From: CAYLXN01 sp964586855
GTDB lineage: Bacteria; Patescibacteriota; Saccharimonadia; Saccharimonadales; Saccharimonadaceae
NCBI GenBank assembly: GCA_964586855.1
Contig: CAZPHO010000021.1
Coordinates: 1 to 9,625 of the forward strand
Length of the DNA: 9,625 bases
Direction: 5' to 3'
Shown: in pieces, positions 1 to 6,832 of the stretch
Numbering within the stretch: position 1 is the first letter of the stretch
Layout: the number at the start of each line of letters is the position of its first letter
Program-made: the position numbers and the translations under genes
The notes under the pieces: generated by a model
Seen by the model: the letters and a program-made list of their open reading frames with translations, nothing else
Database searches by the model: none
Told to the model about the DNA's origin: nothing

Positions 1-58
<58 letters not shown>

Positions 59-93
59 AAAAATCATCTTCTGATTCAAGAACAAACCTCAAC

Positions 94-122
94 GAACGCT
101 GGCGGCTAAGCCGCTATTGTTC
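94..122 (-). other. Leader hairpin with arm antisense to 16S (13 nt)
   Basis: In the transcript sense, GCGGC (114-110), loop TTA and GCCGC (106-102) form a 5-bp stem. GAAC (122-119) and GTTC (97-94) can extend it across mismatches. The 3' arm GCCGCCAGCGTTC (106-94) is a perfect 13-nt complement of GAACGCTGGCGGC in the genuine 16S (26-14). The same arm therefore has two mutually exclusive partners: its own hairpin, or the nascent 16S 5' domain, enclosing the mature 5' end in a 67-nt loop. The complementarity is seen directly; any switching is inference. Confidence 0.65.
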
Positions 123-126
123 ATTG

Positions 127-142
127 CTGCCCTTGCGGGCAA
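127..142 (-). other. GNRA-tetraloop hairpin in the rRNA leader
   Basis: In the transcript sense the sequence is TTGCCC, then GCAA, then GGGCAG. This makes a 6-bp stem (five Watson-Crick pairs and one U-G) capped by a GCAA tetraloop of the stable GNRA class. It begins two bases after the end of the decoy 16S copy, exactly where that copy stops matching 16S. Confidence 0.65.
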
Positions 143-143
143 G

Positions 144-179
<36 letters not shown>

Positions 180-187
180 GTAACTTA

Positions 188-208
188 TTTAGTCCGTAAC
201 GAACTAAA
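188..208 (-). other. Leader hairpin just upstream of the decoy 16S copy
   Basis: The RNA can form TTTAGT/ACTAAA plus one U-G and one C-G pair, giving an 8-bp stem with a 5-nt loop. It ends nine bases before the 36-bp decoy copy. There is no U-tract, so it is not an intrinsic terminator. It may be a processing or folding element. Confidence 0.5.
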
Positions 209-348
209 CGTTTTCCCATAAAAGATGTATCTTATCAAAAGACTTAATACAAATCTATATAAATAGACTGACGATGTATTGCACAAACTAATTGTTAAAC
301 TACTCCTCCCGCTCTAGTCTTAATTCAAGTTTAGACTCTTAAATTAAT

Positions 349-356
349 CCCTCCTT
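349..356 (-). other. Shine-Dalgarno-like motif in rRNA leader (AAGGAGGG)
   Basis: This lies about 14 nt after the predicted rRNA start. It matches the canonical complement of the 16S 3' end, yet no ATG, GTG or TTG follows at usable distance, so it is not treated as a ribosome binding site. A second purine-rich motif, GGGAGGAG, lies at 310-303. Confidence 0.4.
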
Positions 357-375
357 AGCGATTAGGTCTTGATTG

Positions 376-404
376 ATTCTACACGGTTTATTTAGAATAG
401 TCAA
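376..404 (-). promoter_or_regulatory. rRNA operon promoter (sigma70-type)
   Basis: On the minus strand TTGACT (-35, positions 404-399, 5/6 to consensus) is followed by a 17-bp spacer and TAGAAT (-10, 381-376, 5/6). This gives a predicted start near 369 and a leader of about 310 nt. It is the best promoter match in the 420-bp gap between gyrA and 16S. The -35 box shares TTGA with the right arm of the inverted repeat at 401-461. No clear UP element or second promoter was seen. Confidence 0.75.
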
Positions 405-461
405 CCCCAGCCCGAACTTTGTGTTGTGTAATTCACAATAAAAGCCGTTTACTGGGGTTGA
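401..461 (-). repeat. Long inverted repeat between gyrA and the rRNA promoter
   Basis: TCAACCCCAG (461-452) and CTGGGGTTGA (410-401) are perfect 10-bp arms around a 41-nt interior. The interior can add CTTT/AAAG and TTGTG/CACAA (438-424) as nested stems, so a gyrA readthrough RNA would form a 61-nt imperfect hairpin. It starts 15 bp past the gyrA stop codon and may end or punctuate the gyrBA transcript. The sequence after the stem (CTATTCTAAATAAA) lacks a U-run, so it is not a classic intrinsic terminator. The right arm overlaps the rRNA -35 box. It could also be a protein operator. Confidence 0.6.
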
Positions 462-475
462 TTAAAAATTAAACT

Positions 476-3118
476 TTAGTTTTTGGTTGATTTTTTAGGC
501 TTGGCGTCCGCTGAAACCACTTTTTTGGCTGGTGCTTTAGCAGCCTTAGTTTTTGGTTTCTCAGCCTCAGCTGCCGTCTCTTCAGCTACTTCTGGGTCTT
601 CTTCCTTGAACAAAATCCCGACTGACGCCACCGTGTCATCACCGTTGAGCCGCATCACCCGCACGCCTTGAGTTGTCCGACCTAGTGTTGGGATGTCTTT
701 GAGGCCAATTCGAATCGTCTGACCCTTGCAGGAAATCATCAAAATTTCTTCAGCCTCTTCTGGCAGCGATCGAGCGGTGATAATCGGACCAGTCTTTTTG
801 TTGACGATCGCCGACTTAATCCCGACTCCGCCTCGCTTATGTTTCGGGAAATTAGTGACTTTGGTTAATTTACCATAACCATTCTCGCTCATCACCAAAA
901 TCTTCTCTGATGTTTGGGTAATCACATCCATACCAACCACGGTGTCGTTTGGTCGCAATCGCGCTCCGCGCACGCCACGAGCCGTGCGACCCATCGCTCG
1001 CACATCCTGTTCGTTGAAACGCACCGCCTGACCAGCCGAGGTCGAAATGATGATATCATTATCGCCGTCAGTTTTCTTGATATAACGCAACTCATCGCCA
1101 TCATCTAGCTTAATCGCAATTAAGCCGTTTGAGCGAATATTAACAAAATTAGACAAAGCCGTTTTCTTGACCGTCCCCTTGACCGTCGTCATAAACAGAT
1201 AGCCTTTGGTGCTATCGCTAGCCTCCTTGGAATACTTGATAATTGAAGAGATTTTCTCTTCTGGCTGCAGTGGCAGCAAATTAACCGCCGCCGTGCCTCT
1301 AGCAATCAGAGTTGCGGCTGGAATTTCAAACGCCTTTTGGCGAAAAACTCGTCCCTTGTTGGTAAAGAACAGCACAAAATCATGACTACTAGCCGGAATT
1401 ATCTGATCGATAAAGTCCTGCTCTTTGGTGGTCATCCCTCGCTTGCCCTTACCGCCACGATTTTGGCGCCGATAATCACTCATCAGTGTTCGCTTAATAT
1501 AATTATCATTTGTCAAAATAATCACCGACTGCTCCTCTGGAATTAGCTCTTCGTCGCTAAACTTACCCAGTTCGTGGCCGATAATCTTGGTTCGCCTGTC
1601 ATCGCCGTATTTTTCTTTCATCTCGAGCAGTTCAGTTTTGACAATTTTCAAAATTTCATTTTCATCGGCCAAGATTTTCTCGAGTTCGCCGATTAACTTC
1701 AACAATGCTTTCAGTTCATCTTCAATTTCCTTACGATCAAGTCCAGTCAGCTTGCGCAGCTGCATCGCCAAAATCGCTCGGCCTTGGATCTCCGACAGTT
1801 TGAACTTCTTCATCAAACCAGCCAACGCCGTATCGTAATCTTTACTGGCCCGAATCAGTTTGATTACCTCATCGATATGATCAAGGGCGATTTTCAAGCC
1901 CTCAAGAATATGCGCTCGCGCCTTGGCTTTTTCCAGCTCAAATTCAGTTCGACGCCGCACCACAATTCGACGATGTTTGACAAACTCCTCGAGAATGTCG
2001 ACCAAACCCAGCACCTTCGGCTGAATGCCATTGACCAAAGCCAACATATTATAGTGGAATGATGTTTGTAGCGGCGTCCATTTGTAGAGCTTATTGAGGG
2101 TTTTCTTGGGATAAGCATCTTTTTTGAGCTCGATTACCATCCGCACTTTACCTCGAGCCGATTCATCGCGCAAGTCGCTGATTGAAGTGATTTTCTTTTC
2201 TTTAACTAAATCAGCAATCTTTTTGATGATACCTTCTTTATTAACCCCGTAAGGAACTTCAGTCACCACGATTTGGTAGCGCCCCTTTTTGGATTCTTCA
2301 ATATCAGCCACCGCCCGAATCGTCACACTGCCGCGACCAGTCTGGTAGGCTTGACGCATCGGCTCACCACCATAAACCACCGCTCCAGTTGGAAAATCTG
2401 GCCCTTTGACAAATTTCATCAAATCTTCAGTTGAGACATCTGGATCATTAATCAAAGCAACTGTTGCGTCAACCAATTCGCTTAAGTTATGAGTTGGGAT
2501 ACTGGTCGCCATACCGACAGCAATACCCATCTGGCCGTTGAGTAGCAAGTTTGGTAATTTAGCCGGCAAAACCACTGGCTCTTGCTCCGAGCCGTCATAG
2601 TTATCCCGAAAATCAACCGTGTTTTTGTCCAAATCAGCCAATAACTCACCGCCAACTCGACCCATACGAGCCTCGGTATAGCGAGCGGCTGCTGGCGGAT
2701 CGCCGTCCATCGAGCCAAAGTTGCCCTGACCATCAACCAGCGTGTAGCGCATCGTCCAATCTTGAGCCAAGCGCGCCATGGCGTCGTAAATCGCTGTATC
2801 ACCATGCGGGTGATATTTACCCATGACGTCTCCAGTGATTCTAGCTGATTTGGTGTATTTACTGCCAAATCGCCAGCCGTTGCGCTCCATCGAGTATAAA
2901 ATTCGTCGGTGAACTGGTTTCAAGCCATCACGCACATCAGGCAAGGCTCGATCCACAATCACACTCATCGAGTAGCGCAAGAAGCTATCTTCCATGATAT
3001 CTTCAAGCGTCCGCCGCTCGACAACTCGTGAATGAGTCGGCACTATTTCGGCCTCAACTGACTCTTGTTCAAAGTCAGGAGTTAAATTTTCATCTTCGTG
3101 CTTGTCTTTGTCTGCCAT
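476..3118 (-). CDS. gyrA: DNA gyrase subunit A
   Basis: This 880-aa protein is the DNA breakage-reunion subunit of gyrase, which with GyrB introduces negative supercoils using ATP. An acidic ~30-residue N-terminal extension precedes the core, which starts at RTLEDIMEDSFLRYSM (~36-51). The winged-helix region has KYHPHGDTAIYD (101-112). The catalytic tyrosine is Y147 in AARYTEARM, next to R146. The C-terminal beta-pinwheel (~530-836) carries repeated blade motifs and the GyrA box QNRGGKG (552-558), which marks gyrase rather than topoisomerase IV. Positions equivalent to E. coli Ser83 and Asp87 are T108 and D112, both common wild-type residues. The tail (838-880) turns from acidic to Lys/Ala/Pro-rich. 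The ATG follows the gyrB stop after one base, which implies translational coupling. A weak GGA lies 8 nt upstream of the start and AGAGGA about 14 nt upstream. The length is typical for the family. Confidence 0.97.
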   Translation of the reverse strand: MADKDKHEDENLTPDFEQESVEAEIVPTHSRVVERRTLEDIMEDSFLRYSMSVIVDRALPDVRDGLKPVHRRILYSMERNGWRFGSKYTKSARITGDVMGKYHPHGDTAIYDAMARLAQDWTMRYTLVDGQGNFGSMDGDPPAAARYTEARMGRVGGELLADLDKNTVDFRDNYDGSEQEPVVLPAKLPNLLLNGQMGIAVGMATSIPTHNLSELVDATVALINDPDVSTEDLMKFVKGPDFPTGAVVYGGEPMRQAYQTGRGSVTIRAVADIEESKKGRYQIVVTEVPYGVNKEGIIKKIADLVKEKKITSISDLRDESARGKVRMVIELKKDAYPKKTLNKLYKWTPLQTSFHYNMLALVNGIQPKVLGLVDILEEFVKHRRIVVRRRTEFELEKAKARAHILEGLKIALDHIDEVIKLIRASKDYDTALAGLMKKFKLSEIQGRAILAMQLRKLTGLDRKEIEDELKALLKLIGELEKILADENEILKIVKTELLEMKEKYGDDRRTKIIGHELGKFSDEELIPEEQSVIILTNDNYIKRTLMSDYRRQNRGGKGKRGMTTKEQDFIDQIIPASSHDFVLFFTNKGRVFRQKAFEIPAATLIARGTAAVNLLPLQPEEKISSIIKYSKEASDSTKGYLFMTTVKGTVKKTALSNFVNIRSNGLIAIKLDDGDELRYIKKTDGDNDIIISTSAGQAVRFNEQDVRAMGRTARGVRGARLRPNDTVVGMDVITQTSEKILVMSENGYGKLTKVTNFPKHKRGGVGIKSAIVNKKTGPIITARSLPEEAEEILMISCKGQTIRIGLKDIPTLGRTTQGVRVMRLNGDDTVASVGILFKEEDPEVAEETAAEAEKPKTKAAKAPAKKVVSADAKPKKSTKN

Positions 3119-3119
3119 A

Positions 3120-5102
3120 TTAAACGTCCAAATCCTCTAAGTTAAGTTGTTTTGAGCGGTTCTGGATGAAGCTCTTGCGCGGCTGCACCTCTGAACCCAT
3201 TAATTTTGTAAATATCGAATCAGCTCGCTCTGCGTCTTCTAGCTTGACCTGAATCAAAACTCGATTCTCGGGCTTCATCGTCGTCTCCCAGAGCTGAGTG
3301 GCATCCATTTCACCCAGACCTTTATAGCGCTGGATGTCAGTCAGGCCAGCTTGCTTCAGTAGCGAATCATCTGGATTGACATCCGTGCCTCGATCTTTGC
3401 GCTCTTGGATTAATTCCGCAATCTTGGCATCACGCTCTTCATCGCTATAAACATACCATTTTTTATTACCACCAGCCTTGAGTAGAAACAGTGGCGGCTG
3501 AGCTAAATAAACATGCCCAGCTTCAATCACTGGTCGCATGTAGCGGAAGAAGAAAGTCATCAGCAGCGTGTCGATATGCGAACCATCGACATCAGCATCA
3601 GTCATGATGATGATGCGGTTGTAGCGCAGGCCCGAGATATCAAATTGATCACCAATCCCGACCCCCATGCATTTAATCAGATCCACAATTTCTCGGTTTT
3701 GTAGCATCCGGTCCATTCGAGCTCGTTCGGTGTTGAGAACTTTACCACGTAGCGGCAAAATAGCTTGAGTCTTGGAGTCACGTCCTGATTTGGCTGAGCC
3801 ACCGGCCGAGTCACCCTCGACGATATAAAGTTCGCACTCATCAGGATTTTTGCTTGAACAATCAGCCAATTTGCCCGATAGATTCAATCCATCAAGCGCG
3901 CTCTTGCGCAAAACGTTGTCACGAGCAGCGCGGGCAGCTCGTCGCGCTCTGGCGGCTAGTGTTGCTTTATTTACAACTTTCTTGGCAATTGCTGGATGTT
4001 CCTCGAGATAATAACCAAAATACTCGCTCATCACCTGCTCAACATAGCCACGCACCTCAGGATTACCAAGTTTGTTTTTGGTCTGGCCTTCAAACTGCGG
4101 GTCAGGCAATTTGACCAAAATCACCGCCGTCAAGCCTTCGCGAATATCATCGCCGGTTAGATTCTCCTCTTTTTCTTTAAGCAGAGAGTTCTTGCGGGCG
4201 TAATCATTGATCGTCCGAGTCATGGCTGAGCGAAAACCAACGACATGCGTGCCGCCGTCAATGTTGAGAACGTTGTTAGCGAAGGCCTGAACATTTTCGT
4301 TGAAACCATCATTGTATTGAATTGCGATTTCCACCTGTGAATCCTGAACTGGCTTGTCGACATAGAAAATATCATCATCGAGCACTTCTTTGCCAGTATT
4401 CATATGCTTAACATAACTCTTGATGCCGCCGTCAAAATAAAACGCCTTGCGCTGGCCAGTTCGCTGATCACAAACGCTAAACTTAATACCCTTGGTCAAA
4501 TAAGCTTGGTGGCGGATATATTTAACCACCCAATCATAATCGATCTCAATAACACTAAAAATTTCAGGGTCAGGATAAAAAGTAATAATCGTGCCCGAGT
4601 CGTCTTTGCTTATTTTTTCAACAATTTTGATATCGGCCTGAGGCTTGCCTCGCTCAAATTCTTGGCGATGGAGCTTGCCATCTTTTTTAACCTCGGCAAT
4701 CATCTTAGCCGACAGCGCATTGACAACACTTGAACCAACACCGTGCAAACCAGACGATACTTTGTAACCGCCGCCACCGAACTTACCACCAGCATGCAGC
4801 ACTGTCAGCACTGTTTCAAGTGTGGATTTGCCAGTTTTTGGATGCGGGTCAACTGGAATGCCACGACCATTATCAATCACCTTGACGCCACCATCATCCT
4901 GTAGGATAATTTTAACTTCTGAGGCAAAGCCAGCAATCGCTTCATCAACTGAGTTGTCAGCGATTTCTTTAATTAAATGATGAACGCCATCGTAGCCAGT
5001 GCTACCGATATACATTCCGGGGCGCTTACGCACCGCTTCCAGACCTTCAAGCACCTGAATCTGGTGGCTGTCATAAGCCTCGCTCTGCTTTTTCTTTACC
5101 AT
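3120..5102 (-). CDS. gyrB: DNA gyrase subunit B
   Basis: This is the ATPase subunit of gyrase, 660 aa, of the short form that lacks the ~170-residue insertion of many proteobacterial GyrBs. The GHKL ATPase domain has the catalytic base E46 and N50 in KEIADNSVDEA, D77 in DNGRGIP (77-83), the ATP-lid GLHGVG (118-123), and Q340/K342 in the transducer QTK loop. The TOPRIM domain has EGDSAGGSAK (E429), PLRGK (450-454) and TDADVDGSH (D502, D504, D506), the Mg-binding acidic cluster. QRYKGLGEM (591-599) and the C-terminal PRKSFI are family signatures. A purine-rich AGAGGAG (5121-5115) lies 12 nt before the ATG, and a consensus promoter precedes it at 5146-5174. It is the first gene of a gyrB-gyrA operon. 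ParE is less likely because gyrA with an intact GyrA box is directly coupled. Confidence 0.97.
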   Translation of the reverse strand: MVKKKQSEAYDSHQIQVLEGLEAVRKRPGMYIGSTGYDGVHHLIKEIADNSVDEAIAGFASEVKIILQDDGGVKVIDNGRGIPVDPHPKTGKSTLETVLTVLHAGGKFGGGGYKVSSGLHGVGSSVVNALSAKMIAEVKKDGKLHRQEFERGKPQADIKIVEKISKDDSGTIITFYPDPEIFSVIEIDYDWVVKYIRHQAYLTKGIKFSVCDQRTGQRKAFYFDGGIKSYVKHMNTGKEVLDDDIFYVDKPVQDSQVEIAIQYNDGFNENVQAFANNVLNIDGGTHVVGFRSAMTRTINDYARKNSLLKEKEENLTGDDIREGLTAVILVKLPDPQFEGQTKNKLGNPEVRGYVEQVMSEYFGYYLEEHPAIAKKVVNKATLAARARRAARAARDNVLRKSALDGLNLSGKLADCSSKNPDECELYIVEGDSAGGSAKSGRDSKTQAILPLRGKVLNTERARMDRMLQNREIVDLIKCMGVGIGDQFDISGLRYNRIIIMTDADVDGSHIDTLLMTFFFRYMRPVIEAGHVYLAQPPLFLLKAGGNKKWYVYSDEERDAKIAELIQERKDRGTDVNPDDSLLKQAGLTDIQRYKGLGEMDATQLWETTMKPENRVLIQVKLEDAERADSIFTKLMGSEVQPRKSFIQNRSKQLNLEDLDV

Positions 5103-5145
5103 GTATTTCTCTGTCTCCTCTGATTATTCAAGATTAACTCAAATT

Positions 5146-5174
5146 ATTATAACCTATTTTTTATTTTCACTCAA
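5146..5174 (-). promoter_or_regulatory. gyrBA promoter (sigma70-type)
   Basis: On the minus strand TTGAGT (-35, 5174-5169, 4/6) is followed by exactly 17 bp and a perfect TATAAT (-10, 5151-5146). The predicted start is near 5139, leaving a ~37-nt leader before the gyrB ATG that contains the AGAGGAG ribosome binding site at 5121-5115. In many bacteria gyr promoters are induced by relaxation of DNA; the sequence alone does not show this here. Confidence 0.75.
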
Positions 5175-5178
5175 GCCA

Positions 5179-5208
5179 TTATCACTTTTATGTCGTTTAT
5201 GCTAAAAT
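5179..5208 (+). promoter_or_regulatory. Promoter for the membrane gene pair (leaderless-type)
   Basis: TTATCA (-35-like, 5179-5184, 4/6), an 18-bp spacer and TAAAAT (5203-5208), with TG at 5200-5201, form an extended -10 promoter. Transcription would begin near 5215, only about four bases before the ATG at 5219. No Shine-Dalgarno sequence lies in the transcribed part, so the mRNA would be leaderless. It overlaps the gyrB promoter region, whose -35 box is at 5169-5174; the two promoters fire divergently, back to back. Confidence 0.55.
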
Positions 5209-5218
5209 ATAACTGATT

Positions 5219-6328
5219 ATGATTTTCCGAAAAATTGTCTCTAATCTGGCTTTTAGTCCGACTTTGATTCGGGAATTGAGTCAATACAATGACAAATTGC
5301 GTCATCAACGCAAACTTTATTCGATTGCGCTGGTGTTTATCTTTTTGACTTTGGTTATTACTCTGTTCGCTAGTCTTTTGCCTCGTCCACGAACGACCAA
5401 CGGCAGCCAATCGCCTAATCTCGCCCAGGCCTCATTCACCTCAGCTGATGAGCTAAAGCAAGCAGTTGATAATTCTGCTAGTTTGTTTTATGTCTATGAC
5501 CACTTTGGGGCAACCATCAAAACCCTAAATCCAGTAGCTGATAAAGATTTGCCAACTGACTGGCAAAACTATTTAGTAGTTGATCGCGACTTAGACACTC
5601 CAGCCAAAGGTTATATTTTTTATAAAGACGAGCCCTTAGCCATCCGAACCATTGATTTACAGAGTATAAAAAATACAACGTTGTTGAAATCACAAGATAG
5701 CCCAGCCATATTGATTGACCAAAAAACTGGCAATATTATTATTAGCAATGACAGTTTGCAGTTTTATGATTATCTCCCACTAGCAACCGCCAAAGTCAGT
5801 TTAATGAACATCACCAAAAATCAAGCCGCCAATGAAAGCCAACTCGAGCCAAATGAACGCCTGAAGATTAGCTTTGAGGATATCAATATCGCCAGTCAAC
5901 CCAGTCTGCTGCTAGTTAGCATTGCTAGTTGGCCGCAAACCAATATCGACTTAATCAATCCCGACCAATTTCGCTTGGCTGATTTTAACAATCGCCTGAT
6001 AGCCTACAAACAGCTCTTCCCCAACGAATCACTGGCCGACGCTGAATTAATTCTCCAGACTAGCAGCGCCACTGCCAATAATCACTGCTCAATTCACCTG
6101 TTAGCCAATTCCCAAACTACTACTACACCCCTATCCTGCAACCTAACCACTCGAATTGCTGGCGCTCTAGACAGCGAATTCACTGACTCAAGCCATAATT
6201 ACTTTGTAGTTAGTCTGCTGATCTTAACTGTGCTGTTGATTGCTGTGCTGACAATTCTCCGGATAACCGAACTGTTTGACCGCGAGATTAAAGACATTCG
6301 CCACAATATTAACCGAGGCAATCTATGA
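5219..6328 (+). CDS. Two-TM envelope protein, unknown function, Saccharibacteria-type N-terminus
   Basis: I do not recognise a function for this 369-aa protein. A basic N-terminus starting MIFRKIVSNLAFSPTLIREL is followed by a membrane segment (~34-54). A polar, Asn/Gln/Thr-rich domain (~55-325) comes next, then a second membrane segment (~327-348), and a charged tail (FDREIKDIRHNINRG). With both ends cytoplasmic, the middle domain would face outside. C290 and C307 are its only cysteines and could form a disulfide. From memory, RKIVSNLxFSPxL directly before a TM recurs at the start of many Saccharibacteria surface proteins; this is recollection, not a search. The start is chosen because the promoter -10 box ends 11 bases earlier and the N-terminal motif begins there. 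Its stop codon overlaps the next start by 4 bp (ATGA). Confidence 0.85.
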   Translation: MIFRKIVSNLAFSPTLIRELSQYNDKLRHQRKLYSIALVFIFLTLVITLFASLLPRPRTTNGSQSPNLAQASFTSADELKQAVDNSASLFYVYDHFGATIKTLNPVADKDLPTDWQNYLVVDRDLDTPAKGYIFYKDEPLAIRTIDLQSIKNTTLLKSQDSPAILIDQKTGNIIISNDSLQFYDYLPLATAKVSLMNITKNQAANESQLEPNERLKISFEDINIASQPSLLLVSIASWPQTNIDLINPDQFRLADFNNRLIAYKQLFPNESLADAELILQTSSATANNHCSIHLLANSQTTTTPLSCNLTTRIAGALDSEFTDSSHNYFVVSLLILTVLLIAVLTILRITELFDREIKDIRHNINRGNL

Positions 6329-6813
6329 TGTCAAAAAAACAACATAACGTCGTCAGCCAGTTTTTGCAGGATAAAAAACCAAGCCGCCCACTAATCACCG
6401 GCTCTAACCGTCTAATCGGCGAGGCAGTGCTTCGCAGCATGGAGCTTGATGGTGAATTTTATGGCGCCAACCGCCAACCAATCATCAGCCGCGACGAGCA
6501 GCGCCAAGGCTTTGATGGCATCGTTGCCAACGCCTACAGCAGCTCATCTCAACCGCTAGCGAGCCGCATTGCTCATGCTGACTTGGTTGAAGCTAAATTT
6601 GATTTTCTAACCCACATCCTACTTCGACCACTGCCCCTGCTAGCTGCTAGCATTGTTGGTTTTCTGGCCAGCCTAGTTTACTACTTGTTTGTTTACTTCA
6701 ATCACCAAAAATTTTATTATCAAATGATACTAGTCGCTCTACTGATCGGCTATTTACTCGGTTGGTTAATTGAGCTAATTAACTTGGCCACCTCTAAACG
6801 GCCTAAGTTTTAA
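6325..6813 (+). CDS. Small two-TM membrane protein, unknown function
   Basis: This 162-aa protein is unrecognised. The first ~98 residues are soluble and mixed-charge, including a short GANRQPIISRDEQRQGFDGI stretch (47-66). Two hydrophobic segments follow, ~100-123 and ~132-154, joined by a short loop (NHQKFYYQ), and the protein ends with a basic tail (SKRPKF). This predicts a cytoplasmic N-domain anchored by a helical hairpin, with the C-terminus inside. The ATG overlaps the preceding stop in an ATGA arrangement. GAGG at 6315-6318, six bases upstream, serves as ribosome binding site, so the two proteins are almost certainly co-translated and probably act together. A second ATG directly follows the first and could be the true start. 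The stop codon lies inside a 16-bp palindrome at 6806-6821. Confidence 0.82.
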   Translation: MMSKKQHNVVSQFLQDKKPSRPLITGSNRLIGEAVLRSMELDGEFYGANRQPIISRDEQRQGFDGIVANAYSSSSQPLASRIAHADLVEAKFDFLTHILLRPLPLLAASIVGFLASLVYYLFVYFNHQKFYYQMILVALLIGYLLGWLIELINLATSKRPKF

Positions 6814-6821
6814 TTAAAACT
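6806..6821. repeat. 16-bp perfect palindrome at the convergent gene junction
   Basis: AGTTTTAATTAAAACT is fully self-complementary and spans the stop codon of the membrane gene (6811-6813). A second TTAATTAA at 6829-6836 covers the stop codon of the converging ATPase gene. The two TTAATTAA copies could pair across an 11-nt loop. All stems are AT-only, so a weak bidirectional terminator is possible but unproven. Confidence 0.4.
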
Positions 6822-6832
6822 ACCTTGCTTAA

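Noticed and set aside
185..286. 33-codon minus-strand reading frame starting TTG in the rRNA leader, after GGGAGGAG
   Set aside because: The purine-rich motif is 16 nt away, the start is a weak TTG, and the region is structured rRNA leader. There is no sign of coding pressure.
293..300. boxA-like antitermination site GTTTAACA in the rRNA leader
   Set aside because: Only the TTTAACA core matches and the upstream half of boxA is absent. It is noted in the leader entry but not called.
401..461. Classic Rho-independent terminator for gyrBA
   Set aside because: The stem is plausible but no U-tract follows on either strand, and the right arm is shared with the rRNA -35 box. It is kept as an inverted repeat of uncertain role.
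2783..2798. GyrA quinolone-resistance change (Thr at the Ser83 equivalent)
   Set aside because: Thr is a normal wild-type residue at this site in many bacteria, so it is not evidence of selection.
2482..2868. 128-aa minus-strand reading frame within gyrA
   Set aside because: It is an off-frame shadow of the well-conserved gyrA catalytic region, with no independent signals.
4404..4733. 109-aa plus-strand reading frame opposite gyrB
   Set aside because: It is antisense to conserved GyrB sequence with no promoter, ribosome site or recognisable domain.
5171..5410. 79-aa minus-strand frame overlapping the start of the membrane gene
   Set aside because: It overlaps the divergent promoters and the N-terminus of the plus-strand gene, and its composition is typical of a spurious antisense frame.
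6326..6328. Possible UGA recoding to Gly, as in some CPR lineages
   Set aside because: TGA here ends a gene exactly at an ATGA overlap. All other genes end in TAA and have no in-frame TGA, so the standard code fits.
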